From: Calvatia gigantea
Lineage: Eukaryota; Basidiomycota; Agaricomycetes; Agaricales; Lycoperdaceae
NCBI GenBank assembly: GCA_025093985.1
Contig: JACAAK010000015.1
Location: 124,001 to 188,000 of the forward strand
Length of the DNA stretch: 64,000 bases
Reading direction: 5' to 3'
The notes under the pieces were generated by a model. It was given only the letters and a program-made list of their open reading frames with translations, did not search any database and had not been told where the DNA came from. Of the stretch, positions 35,408 to 45,980 are shown piece after piece; position 1 is the first letter of the stretch; each line of letters starts with the position of its first letter. Made by a program: the position numbers and the translations under genes.

Positions 35408-35573
35408 TGTAATGCAAGTAAGTTCGCTAGGTGCGAGGGCCCGAGAGTCATCGACAATGGGTTGAGACAGACTACATGACAGTAGAAAGCTAAAGAATGT
35501 ACACTACGCCGAAGCACTACTTAAATGAGTCCTATATGAATATTCCCACGGTAGCCATATTGGTACCCCTACA
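35408..35573 (-). repeat. TRIM 5' LTR (right)
   Basis: 166-bp partner of the left LTR; two CpG-to-CpA differences from it. Confidence 0.93.
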
Positions 35574-36578
35574 ATACCTTCCTCCTTTACCTCAACTGCT
35601 CAACACCCTTGATTATGCGAAACACATTGCAAGTATAGTTTCCAGCCTGGATTTCATTGGGCGAAACGGAGAGTTATATATCATCATATGGAATAGTGTG
35701 TCCAAAGTGACTGCAAGGCTGAATGCAAGCATGAGTGGGATATGTGTAGTCAAGGTCGATATGTAGGAGAAAGTGGTGGTGCTGGACCTTCGTGTGCAAC
35801 CATGGTCCTTCTGACCCTGTTGCTAGTAATACGACTTTTCCAACTGCTGCCACCATGTCTACAAATCCCAGAACTGCTGCAGGATTCAACGCAATGTCGA
35901 CACCAGTGTGTCTAGTACCCCTGATGGCTTCAACACCAATGCTGGTCCAAGCCTGGATTTCATTGGGTGGAACGGGGAGGACCCTTCAGTCATCCAGAGA
36001 CATCATGTCATTGAATAGACCAGCACGTTCAACGTGACTGCAGTTAACTTGTGGGTCCCTCTGGTCCTATTGGTGGTAGTACTGTTATTACCACTGCCGC
36101 CGCCATGGCTACGAACTCTGGAACTGTCGCAGGTACAACGCCAACACCAGCGTGCCCAATACCCCCAACAACGCTGGTCCAAGTTGTAATTCCACTCCGA
36201 GTCCCCCTTCTTTCGCACACCCTATGCAAGTAACATCCCAACTTCCGGCCACGCCCACAACAGCTCCAGTACCCCCAATGGTGGAGCTCAAAGAACTCCC
36301 TTTGCGCCGCCGACTTGATTGTGGTAAAGGTATAGATTAGGGAGTGATGATGTGGCGTGGTTGGAGAGGAAGGACATCGCGATGGACCATGATATGCCTG
36401 TTCCAGGTGTTGGCAGTGCTGCTGTTCGATACTTGTGTATTGGTGACAATGGTTGATTCGTTGTCTGTTAACGTTTTATCCTGTCCCTGCTTGCATTTTC
36501 AGATCTCTGCTTGGATTTGGATCTTGAAATTTTGAAGGGATGTATTAATAAATTATGAACTTGTTTGAATCAACCCAG

Positions 36579-39244
36579 CTATCCACAATATGGCACATAA
36601 AAAAAGGAGCTCTTCCTTTTACCACTGGGCTCAATATATATAAATGCACATCATCAAGATGGTGCCCCCCCCACTAGCAGAGCACACATTGCTGTGTTGT
36701 GGCAGCCAAGGTCATCAAGTTTGGACACCAACTTTTTAATGGTGTGAGCTTTTTGTAGCCACCCAGGGTGGGGGGACTGAGAGGACAAGCATGGCACATA
36801 TGTGAGCTCTTGCATCATTAAAAAAGACAAAAATCAAGGCTCACTGTTTGAGTTGCATAGCGGGTTACAGTCCGAGAACCAGTACCCCAGTTATATTCAA
36901 GAGCAATCTTTGTCTCCAGAATGCAACTGAGATCAAGATCTCTAAACGAAATTATTTTCACAAGGTCCAACTGCACCAGTTCAGGTGGAGCCTGTTCAGA
37001 TTATGTGTGGGTGCACAGTACAGGGTGTAAGAGAATTATACTCACATTACTGACCAACCAATTATAGAGGTCCAGAAAGTAACTGGAAACATAGTGTCGG
37101 GCTGGTGTGAAAAAAAGCCTACTGAAATCAATCTTCTCGAAAACATTACACAGCTCTCCTCTTGTCAAGGGTATGTGAGGGTGGGTGTACATGAAATTCT
37201 GAGCCCAGCATTCCGGCACAAGTGTGTGAGTAAACCATTTAAGTCCAACTTCCCAAAGATGTTCTGTGATAACATCTGGGAGTTGAACGTCCCAGCACAA
37301 AGGCATAGGAGGGCATCCACCAGAAATAGTGTTGCAGTATGCTAGCTCAAGTCAGGGCTGGGTCAAAAAAAACACAACAGAAAAACTCACAAGTTGAATC
37401 CATACCATGCAATAAATTGAAGTAACCCCACCATACTTCTGTCATCATATCGACATCCATTCCACAACCTCCCCGTGTCTTCAGGTAGTTGGGAAATGAA
37501 GCATAATAAAACTCAATCCCCTGGCAACCCGATTTATCAAGAGTTGGCACCTTGATCACCAAGTGAAGTTTGCGAAGTGCTCCATAAACAGTATGCTGTT
37601 GCAAACCAAATATTGTGGCAATGATCACAAGCGGGAAGTAATCAGCAGTAGTATTGTCGCCAGTGAGTGCGGACAGCTCTTGTAGCAGTGTGGCATAAAA
37701 AGGCAGCAACAGCTTCAAAGTCGGTGACATGGCTTGAGAGACGCCACCAAGGATCACTGAATAGAATGCGTAAAGTGCCGAGAGTGAACCTAGCTCAAGT
37801 CCTTCAGTCACAGACAGGACAGTGGCGAGTTGGGAGATAGGGTTGCAGATGTGCGGGTCTTTGATGTACCAGACCACTGTCATAGCAAGGGCAAACAGCC
37901 CAGACAAGGTCTTCGAAATCCTCGTGATATTGCACTCTGCTGGCCAAGATGCACCGGCAGGCATGAGATTCCTGTAGCTCTGGTGTATCCCTTTAAACTT
38001 GGCACGTAGAAACTTCTCCACATTGTGACATGTGTCATCAGAGTCTACAGATACGACAGACTCTTCAAACGAGCCGCTAACCTCTTCGGAGCTGAATATG
38101 AACTGTAGATGAGCTTCAGGATGGCTGGCGATGACCCAGATAAGAGGATTTGCAGGATTTTGGTGAGTGAAGTGGCTGATGAGCTCAACGATGAGGATTT
38201 GTGCACCCTCCCCATCACATTTGTCTAAGCCATCCAGTAAGATTGCCCATTTGCATCCCACCTCCATAAGACCTAATCTGGTGAAAGGCTTGGTGATAAA
38301 GGCATTGAACTGATGCTCCATGTCCTTTTCTAGCAGCTTGGGATCATCGACCATGATCTGTTTGAGATATCCTTTATAGGGCGAGATCCTCATGGCGAGT
38401 TGGTAAGCGAGGGTAGGAATGATGAGAGCAGGGTTATTGTGCTTGTTCGGTCTTGAGAAGAACAAAGTCACACCCAACTTCGATTCTTTGGACAATTGTT
38501 CTGAGAGACTCTGGAGAATTGCCGATTTCCCGACCCCAGCGGCTCTATGCAACCACAATATCTGATGAGCACGTTGAGTGCTGTCAACCCAGTGATGTAG
38601 TTTCTCGAGAATTGTGATTTGGGTGCCAGGATGACAACCGGGAACGTGACCACTGGCATTGAACTCGACACCGGACATGGTGAATTTGGCAAGCCATTTC
38701 AAAACTAAATCTAGCGTGAGCAGATATTAATCGGGGGCCGCTGAGTTTCTCACCCTTCTCTTTGGCATTGTTGATGTTATTCATGACTGGGTGGTATAGG
38801 ATGACGTTATTGGTGTGGTTGAAGAAGCCTTGCTCCCCACTTGCAAATTGGCCTGATTCTTGAGGACCACCTGATCCATTCCAGCGAAGTATAAATGTTA
38901 GAGCATCTGTGAGCATGGTGATAGGGAAGCACGAACCATGCTTAGCGTTTTCCTGTATATTCTGTCCCTCATGTGCCCGCCCTAGATTACAGGCCCACAT
39001 TCTTAAATCAACCTCAATGTGGTACAGGAGGATACTTGCCTGGTGAGTTATTCGAGGGTGGTGGGGTACTTGGCCGGTCAACATCCAGAGGAGTCGGGTT
39101 CAACGATGTTTTGTTTTGCTTGTGAAAATCATCACTAGGTGCCCGCTGCCAATCCGAGTCCACGGAGTCTCCCTCCTGGGAGGATTGCTCTGAAGAGAAA
39201 AGCCACCATATGATGACAAGTATTATAAGGAGAGCGAACACCAT
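36579..39244 (-). pseudogene. N3: transmembrane-anchored NACHT NTPase, six exons, two stops near the end
   Basis: Exons A 39040-39244, B 38754-38981, C 37391-38704, D 37046-37341, E 36845-36991 and F 36579-36776 add up to 796 codons in phase. A: helix MVFALLIILVIIWWLF and one diverged linker unit. C: NACHT with GVGKSAILQSLSEQL and Walker B LLDGLDKCDG. C has the same length (1314 nt) as in N1 and N2. Intron A uses a GC donor (AG|GCAAGT). In exon F two adjacent TGA codons (36651-36656) stand where N1 has CGG AGA, after which the frame stays open to the usual end (VPYCG-stop). The protein would lose about 25 residues (770 left). Walker A begins RAAGVGKS here, Arg for the first Gly. It could still be a functional shortened protein. 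Confidence 0.75.
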
Positions 39245-39950
39245 GGAGGAGAACTGGTAGGGAAGCCAAAGGTAGAGCGAATGTTTGAACGATGCAGCTG
39301 TGTTGCATGGCCCATATCATGCCACACATCGTGCACATGTTGGCTCCGGCATCAAAGTGCTATATGCATGGCTGGTAATTAAATATGATTGTGGTGCAGG
39401 ATATGTCGGAATATTTGCTATTTCACATGGTGAATCACAGCTAATTTGCCTGGAGGGGAACATGCAAATTAATTGTGATTTACCCCTGCAAATAATCTCT
39501 CCGGAAGACGGGTGTGATGCTTCACCTATGAGATAGGTCTTGGACCTATTTCCCCCAATACTATGTCGGATTGGAGTAACTTGTCACATTGTGACTGGGC
39601 TGCTGCTGGGGACACTTCTCTCTGACATGATCGTTATTCAGTTGTCACCAATACCGGGCATCGGACGACTGAACAAGTAAATAACCTAAGATTCTTGTGT
39701 CAGGTGTGAATAGAGACTAAAGGATCAGAGACAGTGAGGGGTCATGGTGGGACCTGCTCAACTGGCCCATTAGTGCTTTGGAGCCGAATATGACCAGAAA
39801 CATATGCCCAACTGGCAAACCATCAGACTACTTGTGCTCTTCCCGGTTGCCCCATGGGATACTTGTGGACTTGCGATTTACTTAATCTGTACACAATGAA
39901 TGCTAGTGAAGATAATGTACCAGGGGGGTAACTCACCCCCTCAACTTGCA
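39245..39950. other. Region 5' of N3 without a recognised gene
   Basis: Probably holds the N3 promoter; a short plus-strand frame at 39285-39536 has no recognisable motif. From about 39950 the sequence becomes the shared 3' flank of Z genes. Confidence 0.35.
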
Positions 39951-40154
39951 ACCTCTGGCTAATGGGGCATCAGCCACTTCACTGCATTTGCTCTGCCGCT
40001 CATCCTACATATTGTCTGCTCATGGCAAGGCACCTGGTGGCCCAGCTCCTAGTTCTTTACCCCCACCATTACTTGTGTGGTCCTTAGCAGCCCCAGGCCA
40101 CTTCGCCTATCCATCATTGTTTTCACCATTTGTACCTATACGTTGTATCTCATA

Positions 40155-40365
40155 CAGTAAGGGACAAAACCGTTCCAATGTTTTGAACTTTTCAGAAGAT
40201 CAGCTCATAACTCAAGGACTACTGTGGCTGTGCACTTCCTAATTTAATTGTAGATAGTCCAGTATCTTATCTAATCATATGCAAAGTATGATTATGTAAT
40301 CCTTTGTTTTGGGGGAGTTATTAATTAATTAATATTTTAAGTACATTGGAACAGTTTTGTCCCTC
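40155..40365. repeat. M2 left terminal inverted repeat (211 bp)
   Basis: Near-perfect inverted copy of 41549-41759; it has the outer motif GGGACAAAACCGTTCCAATG and the same motif inverted at the inner edge (CATTGGAACAGTTTTGTCCC). Confidence 0.92.
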
Positions 40366-40504
40366 TCAAATTCTGAGCACATGACTTCGTTTATTGCAAT
40401 CAAATAAATACAAATAAAATCATGTGACCATGTAGGGTGATGTATAAATGGATGTGCTTATTCTCAGGTGCAAATTAACTCCCCCACTATACCTTTACAA
40501 CTAT

Positions 40505-41482
40505 ATGCGCTCTCTTTCCTCTACTCAGACCAATAGAGTCCTCTCTTACCTGGACCAAGGGAAATCTGCTCATCATATTGCTTCTATTACTGGTCTGGGA
40601 GTCAGTACTATTTCTAGGATTCGCTCCAAACATAGATCAACACTTTCCAAATCTGTTGGTGGCCGCCCATCTAAACTTTCTCCCTCTGATATCCACTATT
40701 CTGTTCGCCTCATCACCTCTCGCAAGGCTGACAATGCCTCCCAAGTCACCAAATCACTTCAAAATGTTATTGCCCAGCCTGTATCCACCAAAACAGTGCG
40801 CAGGGCACTCAGAGGAGCTGGAATGAAGGCTGTAGTCAAGCGGAAACGACCTAAACTTACTGCTGTCCATAGGAGGAAAAGGTTGGAGTGGGCAGAAGCA
40901 CATGTTAACTGGACCCTGGAGGACTGGAAGAGGGTTATTTGGACAGATGAGTCCAAAATCAATCGGTTTGGATCAGATGGAAGGGTTTGGGTATGGAAAA
41001 AGGCAGGAGAGGGGCTGAATGATAGATTGGTTGAGGGAACAGTCAAGTTTGGTGGAGGAAATGTGATGATCTGGGGTTGTATGCTGTGGGATGGAGTGGG
41101 GTTTGCCACTAAAATTGAAGGGAAGATGGATGCTGACCTTTATGTTCAAATTTTGGGGGATGAACTAAAGAGGAGCATCAGGTGGTATGGGAAGAATGAG
41201 GAGGATATGGTCTTCCAACAGGACAATGACCCCAAACACAAGAGCAAAAAGGCTACAAACTGGCTAGATGAGTCTGAATTGGAGGTTATGGTATGGCCCC
41301 CACAGTCTCCAGACCTTAATCCCATTGAACATCTCTGGACTCACCTCAAGAATAAGCTGGGAGAGTATGATACTCCTCCTGATAGCATGAATACCCTATG
41401 GGAGAGGATACAAAAGGAGTGGGATGACATAGAACCAGAAGTGTGTCAGAATCTGATAGAGAGTATGCCTAGGAGGGTCTAG
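40505..41482 (+). CDS. M2 transposase (Tc1 family, DD34E), short by about 12 residues
   Basis: Starts MRSLSSTQTNRVLSYLDQG and is open for 325 codons. Helix-turn-helix AHHIASITGLGVSTISRIR, linker GRPSKLSPSD, then the DDE triad: Asp in WTDESKI, Asp in FQQDND and Glu in DLNPIEHLW, 34 residues apart. The 61 bp upstream are also open, but this ATG matches the start of the M1 protein. A TAG at 41480-41482 replaces the CAG of M1, and 12 more codons follow in frame before the usual stop. All catalytic residues are present, so activity cannot be excluded. It would nick at TA and cut and paste elements with these ends. Confidence 0.88.
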   Translation: MRSLSSTQTNRVLSYLDQGKSAHHIASITGLGVSTISRIRSKHRSTLSKSVGGRPSKLSPSDIHYSVRLITSRKADNASQVTKSLQNVIAQPVSTKTVRRALRGAGMKAVVKRKRPKLTAVHRRKRLEWAEAHVNWTLEDWKRVIWTDESKINRFGSDGRVWVWKKAGEGLNDRLVEGTVKFGGGNVMIWGCMLWDGVGFATKIEGKMDADLYVQILGDELKRSIRWYGKNEEDMVFQQDNDPKHKSKKATNWLDESELEVMVWPPQSPDLNPIEHLWTHLKNKLGEYDTPPDSMNTLWERIQKEWDDIEPEVCQNLIESMPRRV

Positions 41483-41548
41483 GCAGTTTTACAGGCCAAG
41501 GGAGCTTATACCAGGTACTAGAATACCCATTTTGTATATAAATTTCAA

Positions 41549-41759
41549 GAGGGACAAAACTGTTCCAATGCACTTAAAATATTAATTAATTAATAACTCC
41601 CCTAAAACAAAGGATTACATAATCATACTTTGCATATGATTAGATAAGATACTGGACTATCTACAATTAAATTAGGAAGTGCACAGCCACAGTAGTCCTT
41701 GAGATATGAGCTGATCTTCTGAGAAGTTCAAAACATTGGAACGGTTTTGTCCCTTACTG
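41549..41759. repeat. M2 right terminal inverted repeat (211 bp)
   Basis: Inverted partner of 40155-40365. Confidence 0.92.
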
Positions 41760-41869
41760 TAGTTCCCTGATATTCGTATTGAAGTATGAACACACCGTAT
41801 AGCAAAGATGTAGTGTTGGGTCATTTAACAACACAAATAAAATGTGATTTAGCTTTAGCTTCAATATAA

Positions 41870-42640
41870 AAGTCCATTCCTCTATAGTAATTAAAATTAG
41901 AGACACCAAGCCAGAGTATAGCACAATGTGTAGTACAAAACGTAGGATGAAGTTCAGTATGCACAAGCAAAAGGATCCGCCAAGGCAACCACAGTAATCA
42001 GTGAGAGACAAGATATCTTCAATGACGGCTTCACAACATTGATAGTCGATGATCGGAGTCAACGGAACTTCGGGAGACTGCTGTGAGTAGCGTTCATGAG
42101 GGTATGGGGTGAACATACTAAAACCCCTCCATATGACCTCAACATTTATATAAGAGTGTGGACGACCTCGTGAAGTGACAGACTCAGAAGTGTTTGTAAC
42201 CTCTTTGACGCTCATAATCTCATCGACATGTGGAATCAACCCAAAGATGAGTCAAAACTCCGTTTTGCAATGTGGGCATCGGAACTCAGCCTCACCATGG
42301 ATGGGAGAGTTGGGGTGTTTGTTGAGATGAGCAAGAGTCTTGAATGTACTATGGCAGATATAACATTCATAAATGTAACCATCAAAAGCACACTCATTCG
42401 CAAAATGTGTTAGTAGCTGTCATGGTTCGGCTGGGCCTCCAATTCGACGATTGACTGAGATTTGTGGCATGATGTTAAGTCCAAGAATCAGCTGACACCA
42501 TGACACCCAGACCCGACATGCATGGCAATAGACGAAGGAGTTTTGAACAACCTCTTACAGAAAGGACACTTATAAATTCGGTCCCTGTGAGCAACAGACA
42601 AGTTGTGCTGGGGAAGGGTATCAGCGAAGGCATTTAGCTG
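41870..42640 (-). pseudogene. Z3: tail-anchored C2H2 zinc-finger family copy, truncated
   Basis: Minus-strand order matches Z2: remains of the finger CPFCxxLF near 42560, the finger at 42330-42390 (CYICHSTF), then NSPIHGEAEFRCPHCKTEF in one frame. This places the extra base in Z2. A TGA follows at 42253-42255 in the last finger. The tail (DYQCCEAVIEDILSLTDYCGC, then a hydrophobic helix ILRFVLHIVLYSGLVSLILI) is open. The first fingers are absent. M2 interrupts the 3' flank. Confidence 0.6.
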
Positions 42641-43189
42641 TGAGACCAGTTCCTGAGGTCAAATCGGAGAATACTGTGTAAAATTCCACCCTTAGGCCTT
42701 AGTATTTACTTTCAATGTTGCAAGTGTCAAGCCACTATACCCAGGAATCAACGAGGGATTTTGACACAGCGTAAACATATGGCTCGCGCAGTAGTAGGCG
42801 TTAAAAGCACTCGTAAGTGATAATAGTGGACTGAGGTCCATGAAGAGAAACTATATTAGTAAAGACTAACTACAAATACATGTTGCTACGAACCTGAGGT
42901 CCACGAAGAGAAACTGGACCTCAAGAATACAGGACACTACGTATAAGTGACAAACTATGATGTACACATATTTACAATGTCTTACATGGATTTTGTATTA
43001 CAGTGGAAACGATGAAGCAAAGACCTACTAAAAATAGACTGAAATAAATCTTGACGACATCAGCAATCTGACGCCGAGCCGCCGATTTTCGACAGGATTC
43101 AGTGACCAGTTGTGCGAATGGCATCAGCCAAAAGAGGCCAAATATACCCACACACTAGGCACAGCCCAACTTATAGAAGGAGTGTAGAT
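42641..43189. other. Spacer with a direct repeat; right end is T4 3' flank
   Basis: The motif TGAGGTCCAYGAAGAGAAACT occurs twice (near 42832 and 42893). The stretch near 42650-42730 resembles 26865-26940, and 43120-43200 resembles the flank 3' of T1 and T2. No gene. Confidence 0.45.
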
Positions 43190-43509
43190 CAAACAATAGA
43201 TCTATGGATCCAAGTCAGAGGTGCCAGGGATTCTTTCATTACATTCATAATCTAATTAGAAGAGACGAAGAGAGATGTGCAAAACAAATAAACAGGAAGT
43301 GTGCCAGAGCCCACGAGCCAGCTGGGAGCAAGAAAAATATACCAAGGGCCGGGTGAACAATTATCGAAGCTTGTCCATGGGGGAATTTCTAACTTGCAGC
43401 CAAGAAGTAATGACCATAGCAAAATGAATACACGTCCACATGATCCCCAAGCACAATGTCCCTCGGTGGAGGAAGACGAGTCTGGTAGGCAAGTTATTTG
43501 GCACTGAGT

Positions 43510-44219
43510 TGTGGAGACTGCACGTCGGCTGCCTTTGGAATGGCACCCAATGAGCATCTCCCACTAATCAGTCTGCCCTCCGAAGATTTCATCACCCCAA
43601 CCATTCATTGATCCATTGCCGATCCGCTCGTTCCTCGCTCATTACACAACCATCCATTTCACCTGCCATACATCGTGTTTTAGACCACTACCCACTTTAA
43701 TAAAATTTCACCACACATCTTTCTTGTTACCAACATTTTTTTTCTAATTCAGACTCTTTGCCTCCATAGTTGCACATTCACTTGTTGTGTTTCAAAAATT
43801 TCAACATTTTACCACAGTTCCCTAGCCTAACCTTCATTATACTAACTCAACTCATTTGCTATACAGGTTCAGTATTTGTAGATAACCATAGAAATTGAAC
43901 ACTGGACAAGTTGTCTACAGTATAAATACAGTCGAGCCAGTAGAGGCTCAACACCTAGTAATTGGATACCCACTTTTCTCACTCTCAAAGTCTTGCTCCG
44001 AATTCTCTCAGCATTGTCTCTCATTGTCGGTCGCTCTCTCATTGACTCTCAGTCCACACTCATTCTGAACTCTTGTCTTCAATGACGCCATTACTCTCGC
44101 TCCTCATTCTCTTGTGTTCCCAGCCTCTGTCTCTCCCTTCCTGGACCTGGTTTCGAAGCCTTGTGACTGATGGATGCAGTCACACCCTATTTTCATTGAA
44201 CCACTGCCTCATCTCTTCA
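43510..44219 (+). repeat. Element B 5' LTR
   Basis: 710 bp. TATAAATA at 43921-43928 is a likely core promoter, followed by the transcript start region. Confidence 0.9.
43921..43928 (+). promoter_or_regulatory. TATA box of the element B 5' LTR
   Basis: TATAAATA, kept in both LTRs and in the solo copy at 58053-58756. Confidence 0.55.
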
Positions 44220-44221
44220 AC

Positions 44222-44240
44222 TGGAGCCCACCATGAGGGG
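44222..44240 (+). other. Element B primer binding site
   Basis: TGGAGCCCACCATGAGGGG begins two bases after the 5' LTR, the same spacing and nearly the same sequence as in the TRIM. The tRNA is not identified. Confidence 0.75.
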
Positions 44241-44360
44241 CTTCAAACCACTTATTATCCAGGATTCCACAGAACCTCGCTCACGAGGTCACCTTCTCAC
44301 TCCATAACCTGAATAACCTATCCAACAATACAATCACAACCGTAGAAGAATTCTTTTCAT

Positions 44361-45655
44361 TTGCACCATCTAATACCAGATCAAATTCTGATATATCCCT
44401 GCACTGGAGCCGGCTTACATTATCCATGGCCTCTCAGGAACCCTTTTGACTCAACTTTGCTTGTGATGGCAATGTCTATGCTGGCGTCGTTTCCCAAGGA
44501 CCTGTATCCCCACCTCAAAATGAAGCTGGACCCAGCAACTGACCACTAGCACTATGTCCCGATCACCCCCATCCTCCAACACCTCCATGACAACAGCAAC
44601 AACTGCCAGCCTACAACTAGGGCAATGCACATCCAGGACTGCTGTAACCACAAGCTCCACCCGGATTACACCAGTGTCCTCCAACACCACCGTGGCATGG
44701 CGGCCATGCTCGCCCTTCTCTGAACCCAGCATGATGGGATGCCTACCCAACTCGATGTGCCCGATCCCCTTCACCACCGAGACGCTACTACCAGGCTCCT
44801 CCCCCACCAGCTCCTGTCCACTACATGCCCAGCCCCTACGACCGATCAGCACCTTGTTTCAATGGACAGCCTTGATTCCTCAAACATTTTTTTGATGAGA
44901 TCAAAATCCTAGGACGCGAGTACAACGTTGCACCTCAGGACCTGATAACCCACACTCTGTGATATCTAGACAGCTGAGATGAAGAAATTTGGAGAGGACC
45001 AGCTGTAAACACACAAGGAGACTGGAATCTGTTTAAAAACAAGATTATCTCATACTACCCTGGAGCTGAAGATGAACACCGATACACAATTACAGACCTA
45101 GAAATCATAGCTGAGAACCAAGCTGTGATCCTGATGAGAGACCGCTTCCAATTCAGCAAGTACTACCACCAATTCATAACTAAATCTGACTGGCTACTGG
45201 CTCAAGGAGTCATATCACGACGAGAACAGAGCAAGCAATTCCTGTCAGGACTCCATGTAGATTTCTGCAACCAAGTTCACATTCAACTCCACCTCAGTGA
45301 CCCTCTCCACCCACTCGATGACACATGGCCAATGACAGATATTGAACATGCAGCAAGGTTCTTACTCAACAGTGACAACAGTGGAGCTCCTCTAGCCCTT
45401 CCCTCATTTTCAACTCACACAGCACCCTCATATCTGACTGTACCCACTCCACAACCACCTCGGGAAACATTTGACATGTCATCCATTGAACATTTCCTTG
45501 TATCCGATACCTTCCTCAACAAGCTAGCCAGAAAACTCGGACACTCAGCCCAAGGCCCATTACCAGTCCCTAATTATAACTCATATCAATGCCCGCCACT
45601 ACCCGACTGCAAATTCTGCTCAAACTTGGACCACTACCTGTGATCATGTCAAGAG
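44361..45655 (+). pseudogene. Element B gag, 5' part
   Basis: From about 44880 the frame reads FDEIKILGREYN, WNLFKNKIISYYPGAE and FSKYYHQFITKSDWLL, typical of Gag of this agaricomycete lineage, up to the zinc knuckle CKFCSNLDHY (C-x2-C-x4-H). In the knuckle a TGA replaces a codon before the last Cys (SC). Element A begins directly after SCQE. Upstream in-frame stops (for example after FNGQP and IKTHTL) show decay. The exact start is not clear. Confidence 0.65.
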
Positions 45656-45962
45656 TGTTACAACCTTAGTCAGTTTAGACCTCAGGTTGCAGCTCTGGCT
45701 AAGTCTTGAGGGCGAGTAAGGGAAAGAGAACAGAAGATGGTTAAGCGTACCGAATACAACAGAGTGTATGTACGCTTAAGTATGTCTAAGGTCATCCGGT
45801 TGAATGGATGGAGTAACTACATGAAACGTCCAGTTAGAGCGTAGTAGTTGGTACAAGTCATATCTCGGAGAACGCTGGACTAGAATAGATGAAACAGGTA
45901 TGCGGATAGTTGGAAATGCAGAATAGTATGGAACTCATTATGATCGGTGGAATTTCATAACA
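45656..45962 (-). repeat. Element A 3' LTR (left)
   Basis: 307 bp. Preceded on the minus strand by a purine-rich tract (AATTGGAGGGTAT, at about 45963-45975). Confidence 0.95.
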
Positions 45963-45980
45963 ATACCCTCCAATTAGACT

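Larger units (their letters stand above)
34635..35573 (-). mobile_element. TRIM: 939-bp non-autonomous LTR element
   Basis: Two 166-bp LTRs (34635-34800 and 35408-35573, TGTAAT...CCTACA) flank 607 bp. A 4-bp target repeat ATAC lies outside (34631-34634 and 35574-35577). The LTRs differ at two sites, both CpG against CpA. On the minus strand a primer binding site follows the 5' LTR after two bases, and a purine tract (AAAAGAAAGGGTGAGG) precedes the 3' LTR. No gag or pol is encoded, so it needs enzymes from another element, probably of the element B family (same primer site, same TSD length). It sits inside L3. Confidence 0.93.
33098..36340 (+). pseudogene. L3: F-box/LRR-like family copy, split by a TRIM and carrying a stop
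   Basis: In order: a 5' part around 33098-33360; 33377-33703 with ISVDEEWVNTHTYSMDF and QDHYDPSILHLYQ; a TGA at 33701-33703 where L4 has CGA; then LRR-like LRHLDLGGSLWDLVG and LKGLRVLGVRIG. A Ser/Thr-rich segment follows at 34331-34540 (NGERSGSTSGSGSSSQ, HQGQGPSMST). The TRIM interrupts at 34635-35573, after which the C terminus resumes (LPQLLNTLDYAKHIASIVSSLDFIG) exactly where L2 has its uninterrupted equivalent. Short Ala-rich stretches and tandem partial copies of this C terminus continue to about 36340. Possible role: substrate recognition, inferred only from the LRR look. Confidence 0.55.
40155..41759 (+). mobile_element. M2: Tc1/mariner-type transposon (1605 bp), young
   Basis: Starts CAGTAAGGGACAAAACCG and ends with its complement, with TA on both sides (40153-40154 and 41760-41761). 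The two 211-bp ends differ at only about four positions, so it inserted or was copied recently compared with M1. It lies in the 3' flank of zinc-finger copy Z3. Confidence 0.94.

Noticed and set aside
40448..40504. Upstream extension of the M2 transposase (19 more codons)
   Set aside because: Not conserved in M1, whose protein begins at the matching ATG.
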